The notes below the pieces were generated by a model. That model was not told the DNA's origin and made no database searches. It saw nothing but the letters and a program-made list of their open reading frames with translations. A DNA stretch of 8,329 bases from Planctomycetota bacterium (lineage in GTDB: Bacteria > Planctomycetota > UBA1135 > GCA-002686595), in contig JARGOW010000138.1 in the NCBI GenBank assembly GCA_029212955.1, positions 1 to 8,329 on the forward strand, read 5' to 3'. Positions within the stretch are counted from its first letter, which is position 1, and every line of letters starts with the position of its first letter. Both the position numbers and the translations under genes were made by a program. Shown here piece after piece: positions 1-7,556 of the stretch.

Positions 1-2261
1 CCGAGTTGCTCGGGTTTGAGGGCTTCGAAGGTGAGGATCTCGTCCAGGCGGTTCAGGAATTCGGGGCGGAAGTACGCCTTGAGTTCTTCTTCGCCGCGCA
101 GGTTGCTGGTCATCAAGACCAGGGTTTGGCTGAAGTCCACCGTGCGGCCTTGGCCGTCGGTTAGGCGTCCGTCGTCGAGCAGCTGGAGCAGCACGTTGAA
201 GACGTCGGGGTGGGCCTTTTCGACTTCGTCGAGCAGGATCACGCTGTGGGGTTTGCGGCGCACGGCTTCGGTGAGCACTCCGCCTTCGTCGTAGCCGACG
301 TAGCCCGGAGGCGCTCCGATCATGCGCGAGACGGAATGCTTCTCCATGAATTCGCTCATGTCGATGCGGATCATGTTGCGCTCGTCGTCGAACAGGAAGC
401 TGGCCAGGGTGCGGGCGAGTTCTGTTTTACCGACACCGGTGGGGCCGAGCAGCAGGAACGAACCGAGGGGACGGTTGAGTTCTTGCACGCCGGCGCGGGC
501 GCGGCGTACGGCTTGGGAGATGGCGGTGACCGCCACGTCTTGGCCGATGACGCGCTCGTGTAGGCGGTCTTCCATGTGTAGGAGTTTGGCGCGTTCGGTT
601 TCGACCAGCTTGGCGGCGGGGATGCCGGTCCAGCGGGCGATGACCTGGGCGATGGATTCCTCGGAGACGGCCTCCGGAAGCAGGGCACCGTGTTCTTGCA
701 GGGTTTCCAACTCGGCGGTGTTTTGCTCTAGGTTTTTCTCTGCTTCGGGTAGGTCGCTGAAGCGGATCTGTCCGACTTTCTCGAGTTCGCCGGAGCGTTC
801 CAGGCGGTCGGCTTCGGCGCGTAGGGATTCGATGTGGGCTTTGCCCGCACGGATCGATTGGATCACGTCCTTTTCCTGCTGCCAACGGGCGCGCAGGCCG
901 GAGCCTTCCTCATTCAGGTCGGCGAGACGTTCGGCGATCTTGTTCAGGCGGTCAGCGTGGCCGGCCTCGTCCTCTTGAATGAGGGCGCCGCGCTCGATTT
1001 CCAGGGTGCGCACCTTGCGCTCGATGGTGTCGAGTTCGGGCGGCAGGGAGTCGATGGCGGTGCGTAGCTGCGCCGCGGCCTCATCGATGCAGTCGATGGC
1101 CTTGTCGGGCAGGAAACGATCGGAGATGTGGCGGTCGGAGAGACGCGCGGCAGCGTTTAGAGCGCTGTCTTGGATGCGAACTCCGTGGTGCACTTCGTAG
1201 CGTTCCTTGAGTCCGCGCAGGATGGCGACGCTGTCTTCAACCGTGGGTTCGGACACCAACACGGGCATGAAACGACGCTCCAGGGCGGCGTCTTTCTCCA
1301 CGTGCTTGCGGTATTCGTCCAGGGTCGTGGCGCCGATGCAGTGCAACTCGCCGCGGGCCAGGGCGGGCTTGAGCAGGTTGGCAGCGTCCACGGCGCCTTC
1401 GGCTCCGCCAGCGCCCACCAGGGTGTGCAATTCGTCGATGAAGAGCACGACCTCGCCGGCGGCTTCGGAGATTTCGTTCAGCACGGCTTTGAGGCGTTCC
1501 TCGAATTCACCGCGGTATTTGGCACCGGCCAGCATTTGGCCCAGGTCCAGGGACATGACGCGTTTGCCTTTGAGGCCTTCGGGCACGTCGCCGGATTCAA
1601 TGCGCTGAGCGATTCCTTCCACGATGGCGGTTTTACCGACACCGGGTTCACCGATCAGGACCGGGTTGTTTTTTCGGCGACGGGAGAGCACTTGGATGGT
1701 ACGGCGGATTTCCTCGTCGCGGCCGATGACCGGGTCAAGTTTCCCGTCGCGCGCATCCTGGGTCAGGTCTTGGGCGTACTTGTTCAGCGCGTCAAAAGTG
1801 CCTTCCGGGTCGGGCGTGTCCACAGTCGTTGAGCCGCGGACCTCGGATAGGGCGGCTTGCACGCGATCGAAAGTGATGTTGCGGTCGCCGAAGATTTGAG
1901 TCAGTGCGCCGTGGGGTTTGGCCACCAACGCGGCGAAGAGCGTCTCGGTCGAGATGAACGAGTCACCCAGTTTGGCCGCCAGGGCCTGGGCCTCCTGGAT
2001 GACCGCGCCGATGGCTGCGCCGGCTTGCACCTGTCCGCCCGATTGGCGGGGCAAGGCGGCCATGGCGCGGTCGACTTCGGCCAATAGGGCCGCGGGCTCG
2101 ACACCGAGCTTGTTGAAGAGGGCTCCGAAGACTCCCTCACGTTTTTCCATCAGTGCGGAAAAGAGGTGCAGGGGAGTGAGTTCGGGGTGGCCGGATTCCT
2201 GGGCCTGGCTTTGGGCGCGGGACAGGGCTTCTTGGGCGAAGGTGGTGAAGGGTGTTTGCAT
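1..2261 (-). CDS. clpB: ATP-dependent protein disaggregase ClpB (Hsp100), C terminus cut by window edge
   Basis: ClpB is a cytoplasmic AAA+ hexamer that works with DnaK/DnaJ/GrpE to pull polypeptides out of aggregates. About 753 residues are visible and roughly 105 C-terminal ones are missing. In order: Clp N-domain (about 1-145); first AAA+ domain with Walker A GEPGVGKT at 204-211, pore motif KYRGEFEERLK, Walker B LFIDELHT (D276, E277) and arginine-finger motif LERRF (about 327-331); the coiled-coil M-domain (about 407-530), which separates ClpB from ClpA and ClpC; second AAA+ domain with Walker A GPTGVGKT at 606-613, pore motif GYVGYDEGG, Walker B ILLDEVEK (D678, E679) and TSN at 718-720. 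All catalytic residues are present, so it should be active. The start is ATG at 2259-2261, preceded by AGGAG. Oddity: only nine residues separate TSNL from FRPEF. Divergent from the next gene. Confidence 0.97.
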   Translation of the reverse strand, partial: MQTPFTTFAQEALSRAQSQAQESGHPELTPLHLFSALMEKREGVFGALFNKLGVEPAALLAEVDRAMAALPRQSGGQVQAGAAIGAVIQEAQALAAKLGDSFISTETLFAALVAKPHGALTQIFGDRNITFDRVQAALSEVRGSTTVDTPDPEGTFDALNKYAQDLTQDARDGKLDPVIGRDEEIRRTIQVLSRRRKNNPVLIGEPGVGKTAIVEGIAQRIESGDVPEGLKGKRVMSLDLGQMLAGAKYRGEFEERLKAVLNEISEAAGEVVLFIDELHTLVGAGGAEGAVDAANLLKPALARGELHCIGATTLDEYRKHVEKDAALERRFMPVLVSEPTVEDSVAILRGLKERYEVHHGVRIQDSALNAAARLSDRHISDRFLPDKAIDCIDEAAAQLRTAIDSLPPELDTIERKVRTLEIERGALIQEDEAGHADRLNKIAERLADLNEEGSGLRARWQQEKDVIQSIRAGKAHIESLRAEADRLERSGELEKVGQIRFSDLPEAEKNLEQNTAELETLQEHGALLPEAVSEESIAQVIARWTGIPAAKLVETERAKLLHMEDRLHERVIGQDVAVTAISQAVRRARAGVQELNRPLGSFLLLGPTGVGKTELARTLASFLFDDERNMIRIDMSEFMEKHSVSRMIGAPPGYVGYDEGGVLTEAVRRKPHSVILLDEVEKAHPDVFNVLLQLLDDGRLTDGQGRTVDFSQTLVLMTSNLRGEEELKAYFRPEFLNRLDEILTFEALKPEQL

Positions 2262-2647
2262 GGTTGGTTTCTCCTGGTGCCTGGATCGCAGGCTCTTGGG
2301 GTAAAGCAATGGGCGTGCCATGCATGAATCGGGCTTCCAAGGGCCTGTGGCCGGGTTTGTTTTTGTCCAGCCAGTCAAAAAGGCAAGTGTGCTGCCAAAT
2401 TGGCTGGGCTGCCAAAGCGTGCAGGTGGTGCCTGGGGGTGGGGCTGGGGTCCAGGAGCATCGCAAGGATCGGGGACGGCTGAGGCTCTTTGGCTTTGGCG
2501 AATACGGGGGCCGGTTGCGTCCGACTTTGAGACCCGCTTGGGCAGACCCGTGCTGTTCGCTTCGAGAAGTCCTGCACATTGAAATACTGGGCGTAGACTG
2601 GTTCATCACTCTGCCATCAAACCCAAAACTAGACTCTCTCACATCCC
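2262..2647. promoter_or_regulatory. Divergent intergenic region between clpB and the secreted-protein gene
   Basis: These 386 bases must hold the promoters of both flanking genes. I see no credible protein in any frame. I found no CIRCE element (TTAGCACTC inverted repeat) and no good heat-shock sigma-32 promoter upstream of clpB. A minus-strand TTGACT at 2373-2378 lacks a matching -10 box, and a plus-strand TTGAAA at 2579-2584 also lacks a convincing partner. Visible structure: the palindrome GCCAA-A-TTGGC at 2394-2404; a direct repeat GCTGCCAAA at 2391-2399 and 2408-2416; the inverse hexamer TTTGGC twice in tandem at 2488-2499; and three close G-tracts at 2434-2449. The repeated hexamer could be an operator, but this is speculative. 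Confidence 0.5.
2271..2275 (-). promoter_or_regulatory. Ribosome binding site of clpB
   Basis: Read on the minus strand, AGGAG lies nine bases before the ATG at 2261. It fixes the ClpB start, because the protein beginning there aligns with the usual ClpB N terminus (MQTPFTTFAQEAL). The plus-strand genes of this window have nothing comparable, so this is the clearest Shine-Dalgarno sequence present. Confidence 0.7.
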
Positions 2648-3934
2648 ATGCAGATTGACTCTCCGTTGCGCAGGGTTGCGCTCGTTCCTTTCCTTCTCCT
2701 CGGTTTTGCCGGGGGCGCCATGGCCCAAGGCAACACTTGCTCCAATCCGCAGGTCATCACACCGGGAGCTTATTCCGGCACCGCTTTGGATGGCCAATTT
2801 TACTTCTACGCGGTCGACGTGCCTGCGGGATATGTCATCGACGTGGAAGAGACTCTCGACTCCAACCACGCCGTCTACGAGTTATGGGATGTCAGTTGTG
2901 TCAATGTGCTCAACAGTCATCATGGCCCCGGGCTCAATGATGTGCGCTGGTACAACACCACGGGCTCGGCCAGCCAGGTCGTGGTCAACGTTTGGCAGTT
3001 CTCATCGGTTGGTGGTTCGTCTACGGATTATGGCTTCAATCTGTCGGTCACCGCAGGGCCCTGCCCTGAGGATCGATTGGAGAACAATGACAGCTGTGCT
3101 GGGGCTGTTTCCGTTCAGGAAGGGTTGTACCTCGATCTCTTTGTGGCTGAAAACGACAAGGATTTCTACGCCTTTGATGTTCCTGTTGGAGCCACCGCCT
3201 CGATCGCCCTCCTCCACCCGGCCTCCTCGGGCAATGTGGATGGGTTCCTGCGCCAAGCGGGTTCGTCGGCCTGCGGTACTGGGCAGGGAGGTGGCGTGGA
3301 CCTGTTGGCTTCGGCGGAAACCAACCAGGACTGGGACAGCATGGATTGGACGAACACGACGGGCTCCACGGCCTCGGTGGTGCTGGAGGTCCTTGTGCGC
3401 GACACCGCGGGATTCGATTGCAACACCTATGACCTGATCCTCAGTGGATTGGTGGCCCCGGGCACCTCGCAAATCGGTCCGGTGTTCTGCAACCCGATGG
3501 ATGCAAATTCCACTGGAGTCCCCACACGCTTGGGAGGGCATTGGGGGTCGGGAGTCGGGAGCGATCTGCATCTCGACGCCACGAGTGGGCCGCCGAATCA
3601 GATCGGCTATGTGTTGGTTGGTTCCTCCGCTGCGGTTCCGGGCATTCCGATTTCCCAGGGCCGATTGTGCATGGGAACGCAGTCCACCGATGTCTTGGGC
3701 CGTTACAATGTGGATGGCGGACCCCACATTTCCGTTGGCATGTTCGACGCCAACGGCGTCTTGCAGAACCTGGTGGGCACTTCCGCCTCGGGTAGCGGGT
3801 TTGATGTGCCTTCCACCCTTCCAATTGCCGGATTCCCGACCATTGTTTCGGGATCGACCTGGCACTTCCAGCTGTGGCATAGGGAGAACGGGGGTGCTTC
3901 GAACTTCTCCAATGGGTTGTCGGTGACCTTCTAG
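2648..3934 (+). CDS. Secreted protein with two PPC-like domains and a planctomycete-type C-terminal domain
   Basis: The function is unknown. A Sec signal peptide is clear: R8 and R9, a hydrophobic stretch at 10-23, and likely cleavage after AMA (residue 26). Two related beta-rich units follow, at about 31-136 and 139-268. Both contain a FYAxDVP motif (FYFYAVDVPAG at 51-61; KDFYAFDVPVG at 171-181) and an NTTGS motif followed by alternating hydrophobics (103-107 and 236-240). The second opens with CPEDRLENNDSC, which resembles the start of bacterial pre-peptidase C-terminal (PPC) domains. From about 277 to 428 comes a third domain with landmarks C281, NSTG (287-290), LCMG (340-343), GRYN (351-354), TWHFQLWHR (404-412) and SNFSNGLSVTF at the very end. 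I recall this arrangement at the C termini of many planctomycete exported proteins. No protease or other enzyme domain is attached, so it is more likely an adhesive or structural surface protein. The ATG has no Shine-Dalgarno sequence. A hairpin follows the stop. Confidence 0.9.
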   Translation: MQIDSPLRRVALVPFLLLGFAGGAMAQGNTCSNPQVITPGAYSGTALDGQFYFYAVDVPAGYVIDVEETLDSNHAVYELWDVSCVNVLNSHHGPGLNDVRWYNTTGSASQVVVNVWQFSSVGGSSTDYGFNLSVTAGPCPEDRLENNDSCAGAVSVQEGLYLDLFVAENDKDFYAFDVPVGATASIALLHPASSGNVDGFLRQAGSSACGTGQGGGVDLLASAETNQDWDSMDWTNTTGSTASVVLEVLVRDTAGFDCNTYDLILSGLVAPGTSQIGPVFCNPMDANSTGVPTRLGGHWGSGVGSDLHLDATSGPPNQIGYVLVGSSAAVPGIPISQGRLCMGTQSTDVLGRYNVDGGPHISVGMFDANGVLQNLVGTSASGSGFDVPSTLPIAGFPTIVSGSTWHFQLWHRENGGASNFSNGLSVTF

Positions 3935-3968
3935 GTACAGGTTGATGCCTTGGGCATGTTTTATGGCG

Positions 3969-4008
3969 TACAAGGCCGGGCACCCTGTTTGGGGTGCCCG
4001 GCCTTGTA
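3969..4008 (+). terminator. Strong hairpin, likely transcription terminator after the secreted-protein gene
   Basis: A perfect 17-base-pair inverted repeat (left arm 3969-3985, right arm 3992-4008) encloses a six-base loop. The stem is very GC-rich (AAGGCCGGGCACCC). It begins 34 bases after the stop codon at 3934 and ends 70 bases before the next start, the position expected of a terminator. It is not followed by a run of T on either strand, so it is not a textbook intrinsic terminator. It could also stabilise the 3' end of the upstream transcript. Confidence 0.7.
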
Positions 4009-4078
4009 ATTGGGGTGGTGAACTTCGGTCTCCGCTACTGCTGGCGTTCGTGGGGGGTGGAACCGTACTCTTGGGTTC

Positions 4079-4762
4079 ATGATTCGGATGCGTACATCGA
4101 TTGCCTGGCTGCTTCCTTGTTTGTTGTTGCTCGCCTCGTGCAGGAGCCTCAAGCCGTCCCAGCTGTTGCCCATCATTAAGGGGGATCCGGCGGTGGTGGT
4201 GAAGAGTCTGCGCATGCCCAAGAGCGAGGTTTGGTATTCGCGGTTTGCCCATCACACCTGGTTGGACGTGCGACTGGAAGGCCAGGCGGATTGGATGCGG
4301 CTAGAGATTCCGACTCCGAGTTCGGGGATTCGGGTTTCGCACATCGGGGCGGAGAAGGCCTTTGCCAACAAGCGTTGGGGGCGCTCGATCCAGGTACGCA
4401 CTGTGGTGAGCGGGCCGGAGGTGGCCGAGGTGGGGGAGCAGCTCGTGGCCCGCGCCCAGGCCATGGGGGATCCCAGCTATCGCGCCTGGCCGGGGCCCAA
4501 CAGCAATACCTTCATCACGGATCTGGTGCAGTCGGTGGACGGCATGCACGTGAACATGAACAGCAACGCCGTGGGCAAGGACTTCGGTCTGAACTTCGGC
4601 CCCAGCGAAACCGGCGCCGGGCTAGAGATCGACGCGTACGTGTTCGGCCTGCAAGTGGGTTTGATCGAGGGCGTAGAGGTGCACTTCATTGGCCTAACTC
4701 TAGGTATCGGGGTTCAGCCAATTCGCCTCAAGCTGCCGTTCTTGCCTGAGCTTGGATTCTGA
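4079..4762 (+). CDS. Small lipoprotein resembling DUF3750
   Basis: The 227-residue product begins with a lipoprotein signal: R3 and R5, a hydrophobic stretch, and the lipobox LASC with lipidation cysteine C21, so it should be anchored in a membrane facing away from the cytoplasm. The C-terminal half carries SYRAWPGPNSNTF (133-145) followed by NAVGKDFG (163-170) and a glycine-rich, beta-like end (about 179-227). From memory these resemble the WPGPNSNTF and IGKD blocks of DUF3750, a family of unknown function known mainly from Proteobacteria. The invariant Trp, Pro and Asn residues hint at a binding or catalytic site, but no reaction is known. The start could also be the ATG three codons downstream (4088); both keep the lipobox. 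It lies downstream of a terminator-like hairpin and 73 bases before the propeller gene, so it may begin a transcription unit. Family call moderately sure, lipoprotein call firm. Confidence 0.85.
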   Translation: MIRMRTSIAWLLPCLLLLASCRSLKPSQLLPIIKGDPAVVVKSLRMPKSEVWYSRFAHHTWLDVRLEGQADWMRLEIPTPSSGIRVSHIGAEKAFANKRWGRSIQVRTVVSGPEVAEVGEQLVARAQAMGDPSYRAWPGPNSNTFITDLVQSVDGMHVNMNSNAVGKDFGLNFGPSETGAGLEIDAYVFGLQVGLIEGVEVHFIGLTLGIGVQPIRLKLPFLPELGF

Positions 4763-4835
4763 GCGGGACGGAATAGTCCTTTGGCCTAGGGCGGAAATCG
4801 CAATGTGGGGGTGAACCTGTGATCGAGCGGAGTAG

Positions 4836-7556
4836 GTGGGATACTCTGGGCCGGCCCCTCCCTTCCACCACCCCCCAAGACCCATACAAACCACGCCTGT
4901 AGCCTTCATTCTTGCGATGGTCGCCCTATGCCTGGCGTCCCCTGGTCTTGCTTCCCACTCTCCCGGTCCCCGTGTTCCGTTTCAGCCCCGAACGGTTACT
5001 TCGCCGTCGGGCGAGTGGAGCCTGCATGTGGATCCGGGCAAGGAATCCGGTTTGGGGCCTGGCGAGCACAAACTCAGTCACAAGGGAAAGCTGATTTGGC
5101 GAAAGTCCCTTCCGCTCACCCTACGTGGAGCGCGAGTCACGGACACGGGGCGTGTGATTGGAGTGGGGAGAACGGAAAAGCGAGTAGGGGAGACCGGCGA
5201 GTATTGGTGGGAGCGTGAGCAGCGCATGCTCATCATTGGCGCTGATGGCGCGATCATTGCTAACGAAGCAAATAGGAGCCTGGACGAACGACAAGTGGTT
5301 GTGCAGGCCCATCTTGATCGTGTTTTGATCCTAACGGTGGATGATTCCGGACATGAGGTGAGATATTGGCGGACCTACAAGCTTTCGACGGGTGAGTTCG
5401 AGGGCAATTGGTCCACCTCCTACCCTTTTAGTGTCTTCAAGGAAAAGGCTCTGCGGGGCAAAGCCGGTTTGTATCTCCGCGAATCGCGACCCGTTCCGGA
5501 TACGGATCTCGTTCTACTGCATTGGTGGTACACGAACTACAAGTACCCGAGCAACCATGCGAGTGACGCCTATTCGAAGGATGGCGGCGTCTTTAGTCTT
5601 GTCGACCAGGATGGCCAAACGGTTTGGACACTGGAGCGTCGCGAGGCCTACACGATTCGGAATAACGAAGTAGAAGACGCCAACCTAGAGAGATTCGTGA
5701 AAAGTCATGGGACGATCATCAACACTAAATCGATGGGGCGCTTTGCCCTTTGGCTTCCACTGGAGAAGACATCGACCGAGTTTGTTGCGATTCGCCAAGG
5801 GGATGGCTGGGAGGTTTCATCGCAACCGCCGGAGCCATTTTCTTGGCAAGCACCAGCACCCCCTGAAGAGGCAATTCCTCTTCCCAAGTTGAAGCTCCCG
5901 CTGATCGCTAAGACTCACTTGGGACCTATTCCCGCTCAAGTTCCCATCCCAGCTGTTCGGGATGTTTGGGAGTTTGGATTCCAAACCAATGGCAATCTGC
6001 AATTCATTCGGAGGGAGGTGAGCGCTGAGAGCATGGTTCTCCTAGATGCCGAAGGCGCTGAAGCCCAGGTGGTCCCTCTCCCCCAAACCAATCCGGAAGG
6101 TGAATTACTGAAATGGCTCTCCTGCCATGGAAACACGTGGTACGCGGCCACTGCGGAAGCGGATGACTACAAGAGCCACAAACTGTATCGGTTTAACCCG
6201 GCCCACGAGACCCTCGAAGCTGTTGAGCCCAAATCAGGTTTTCGCTTCCCCACGATCTCTCGTTTGATTCCCTTGGGATCGGGAGGATTTGTCCTTCTGG
6301 GGACGTATCGTTACTCCAACACTTCAACCACAGTGTTGGCAAAGATCGCTCAAGACGGCGACGTGGAATTCGACCTCTCGAGCTATTCGCTTGTGGAGCA
6401 AGGCCTTGATTACTTCACTCCCAAGGATTTCGCGATCACTGCGGATGGCTTGATTGCGGTTCTTTCTGTCGTCGGGAACGATGTCGAAATCCTCTCGGCC
6501 GAGGGCAAGTTTATTCGGACTATCGATCTCGAAACCGCGTGGAAGAAGGAACCCTACTACCCCACGTACATAGGGGCCGACCCCGACGGAGGGTTTTGGG
6601 TGGAGGACGACCATCAGCTTTGGCGCATGAATTCGGAAGGTCAATTGTTGACCAAGATTGCCCCGCGATTCCCCGATGGATCAAAAATCGAGTTCGACGA
6701 ATTCCAAGTTGCCGCTAACGGGGCAATTTGGAAAACAGATCGGCGCGTACTCGCATCATTTGGAGCGGACGGGGGAAGAGGACCACTTTTCGGGACCCCT
6801 CCTTCTACGGAATCTATTGCAGATCCTTTCTACGCCCAAATCGATCGGTTGGGCAGAATCTTGATCAATGACGACAGCAATGGATCCTGGCATGTGTTCG
6901 ATTCGGAAGGCGCTGTGCTTTTTGCGTGTAGACTCCCTGATGCAGTCGACACCGACGACCAGCCGTTTGTTGGCATCGACGGAAAGGGCCATGTCCACAT
7001 CCCTAGTCGCGATCCGGAGTACGAGAGTTACCTGCTGTACCGTTTCTCCCCGACAGGCGAACCAGAGAGAATTGTCAAGTTCCCAGCCCACCGCATGATG
7101 TTTGTGCGGGACACAGATTCGTACTGGGCCGACACATACAACAATTTCGAGCTGTTCAACGCGCAGGGAAAGGCGAAGGTCTCGGTTCGGCGCCGGCCCG
7201 ATCGGGATTGGTGGCACTACGTGACCGATTGGCAGCTATCGTCCGATGGAAGCACATTGGCGGTGCTCGATTCGGGCACCTTGTGTCTATTCGACGGCGC
7301 GGGTGAGAATGGAAGCCAGATCACACTGCCGCGGGGTGCGGGCGCTTGGGATGTGGCTGTCACCGGTGGGTGGGTTGCCCTGGGCGGCGGAAGCGGGCAT
7401 GTCGCACTGTTGGACCGGCGCGACCAGTCCTTTCATAAGGTCGTCACTCCTACGAACGAAAACCTATGGCGATGGGGATTCTCTCCCTCAGGACGTGAGC
7501 TTTGGGGCGTTGATATTCAAGCGCAAGAGCTCTACCGCTATGCGCTACCGCAGTGA
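4836..7556 (+). CDS. Exported protein of unknown function, predicted beta-propeller
   Basis: I recognise no named family. The GTG at 4836 is the only start that leaves a usable signal peptide: a tail with R15, then a hydrophobic stretch at 22-38 ending in GLA. The frame has a TAG just before it; the next ATG (4917) falls inside the hydrophobic stretch. The mature part splits at a proline-rich linker (about 331-372) into an N-terminal portion (50-330) and a larger C-terminal one. The C-terminal portion repeats, at irregular spacing, short blade-like units of a hydrophobic strand, then D/N-x-E/D-G, then a second strand: LLDAEGAEAQVV (402-413), ILSAEGKFIRTI (552-563), MNSEGQLLTKI (598-608), VFDSEGAVLF (687-696), RFSPTGEPERIV (736-747), LFNAQGKAKV (773-782), and near the end GFSPSGRELWGVD (881-893). 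This pattern suits NHL, SMP-30 or WD40-type propellers. No catalytic motif is evident; a binding or scaffold role is possible. GC content is lower than in clpB. Confidence 0.85.
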   Translation: MGYSGPAPPFHHPPRPIQTTPVAFILAMVALCLASPGLASHSPGPRVPFQPRTVTSPSGEWSLHVDPGKESGLGPGEHKLSHKGKLIWRKSLPLTLRGARVTDTGRVIGVGRTEKRVGETGEYWWEREQRMLIIGADGAIIANEANRSLDERQVVVQAHLDRVLILTVDDSGHEVRYWRTYKLSTGEFEGNWSTSYPFSVFKEKALRGKAGLYLRESRPVPDTDLVLLHWWYTNYKYPSNHASDAYSKDGGVFSLVDQDGQTVWTLERREAYTIRNNEVEDANLERFVKSHGTIINTKSMGRFALWLPLEKTSTEFVAIRQGDGWEVSSQPPEPFSWQAPAPPEEAIPLPKLKLPLIAKTHLGPIPAQVPIPAVRDVWEFGFQTNGNLQFIRREVSAESMVLLDAEGAEAQVVPLPQTNPEGELLKWLSCHGNTWYAATAEADDYKSHKLYRFNPAHETLEAVEPKSGFRFPTISRLIPLGSGGFVLLGTYRYSNTSTTVLAKIAQDGDVEFDLSSYSLVEQGLDYFTPKDFAITADGLIAVLSVVGNDVEILSAEGKFIRTIDLETAWKKEPYYPTYIGADPDGGFWVEDDHQLWRMNSEGQLLTKIAPRFPDGSKIEFDEFQVAANGAIWKTDRRVLASFGADGGRGPLFGTPPSTESIADPFYAQIDRLGRILINDDSNGSWHVFDSEGAVLFACRLPDAVDTDDQPFVGIDGKGHVHIPSRDPEYESYLLYRFSPTGEPERIVKFPAHRMMFVRDTDSYWADTYNNFELFNAQGKAKVSVRRRPDRDWWHYVTDWQLSSDGSTLAVLDSGTLCLFDGAGENGSQITLPRGAGAWDVAVTGGWVALGGGSGHVALLDRRDQSFHKVVTPTNENLWRWGFSPSGRELWGVDIQAQELYRYALPQ

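Noticed and set aside
322..1832. Plus-strand open frames of up to 220 codons opposite clpB
   Set aside because: The minus strand encodes an intact ClpB with every expected motif; the plus-strand translations are low-complexity and match nothing.
2262..2400. CIRCE or sigma-32 heat-shock control element upstream of clpB
   Set aside because: I searched by eye for the TTAGCACTC inverted repeat and for CTTGAA/CCCCAT boxes at proper spacing and found none convincing.
2434..2474. Possible G-quadruplex (GGGGG, GGGG, GGGG close together, then GGGG at 2471-2474)
   Set aside because: Only three tracts are tightly spaced; the fourth is 21 bases away, giving a weak prediction.
2137..2577. A 146-codon minus-strand frame spanning the clpB start and the intergenic region
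   Set aside because: It overlaps clpB in another frame, is proline- and histidine-rich, and has no domain; the clpB start has its own AGGAG sequence.
3002..4255. A 417-codon open frame on the minus strand opposite the secreted-protein gene
   Set aside because: Its translation is rich in Arg, His, Pro and Gln with no recognisable domain or export signal, and it runs through the terminator-like hairpin. The plus strand there encodes a coherent signal peptide and domain pattern, so this is an antisense shadow.
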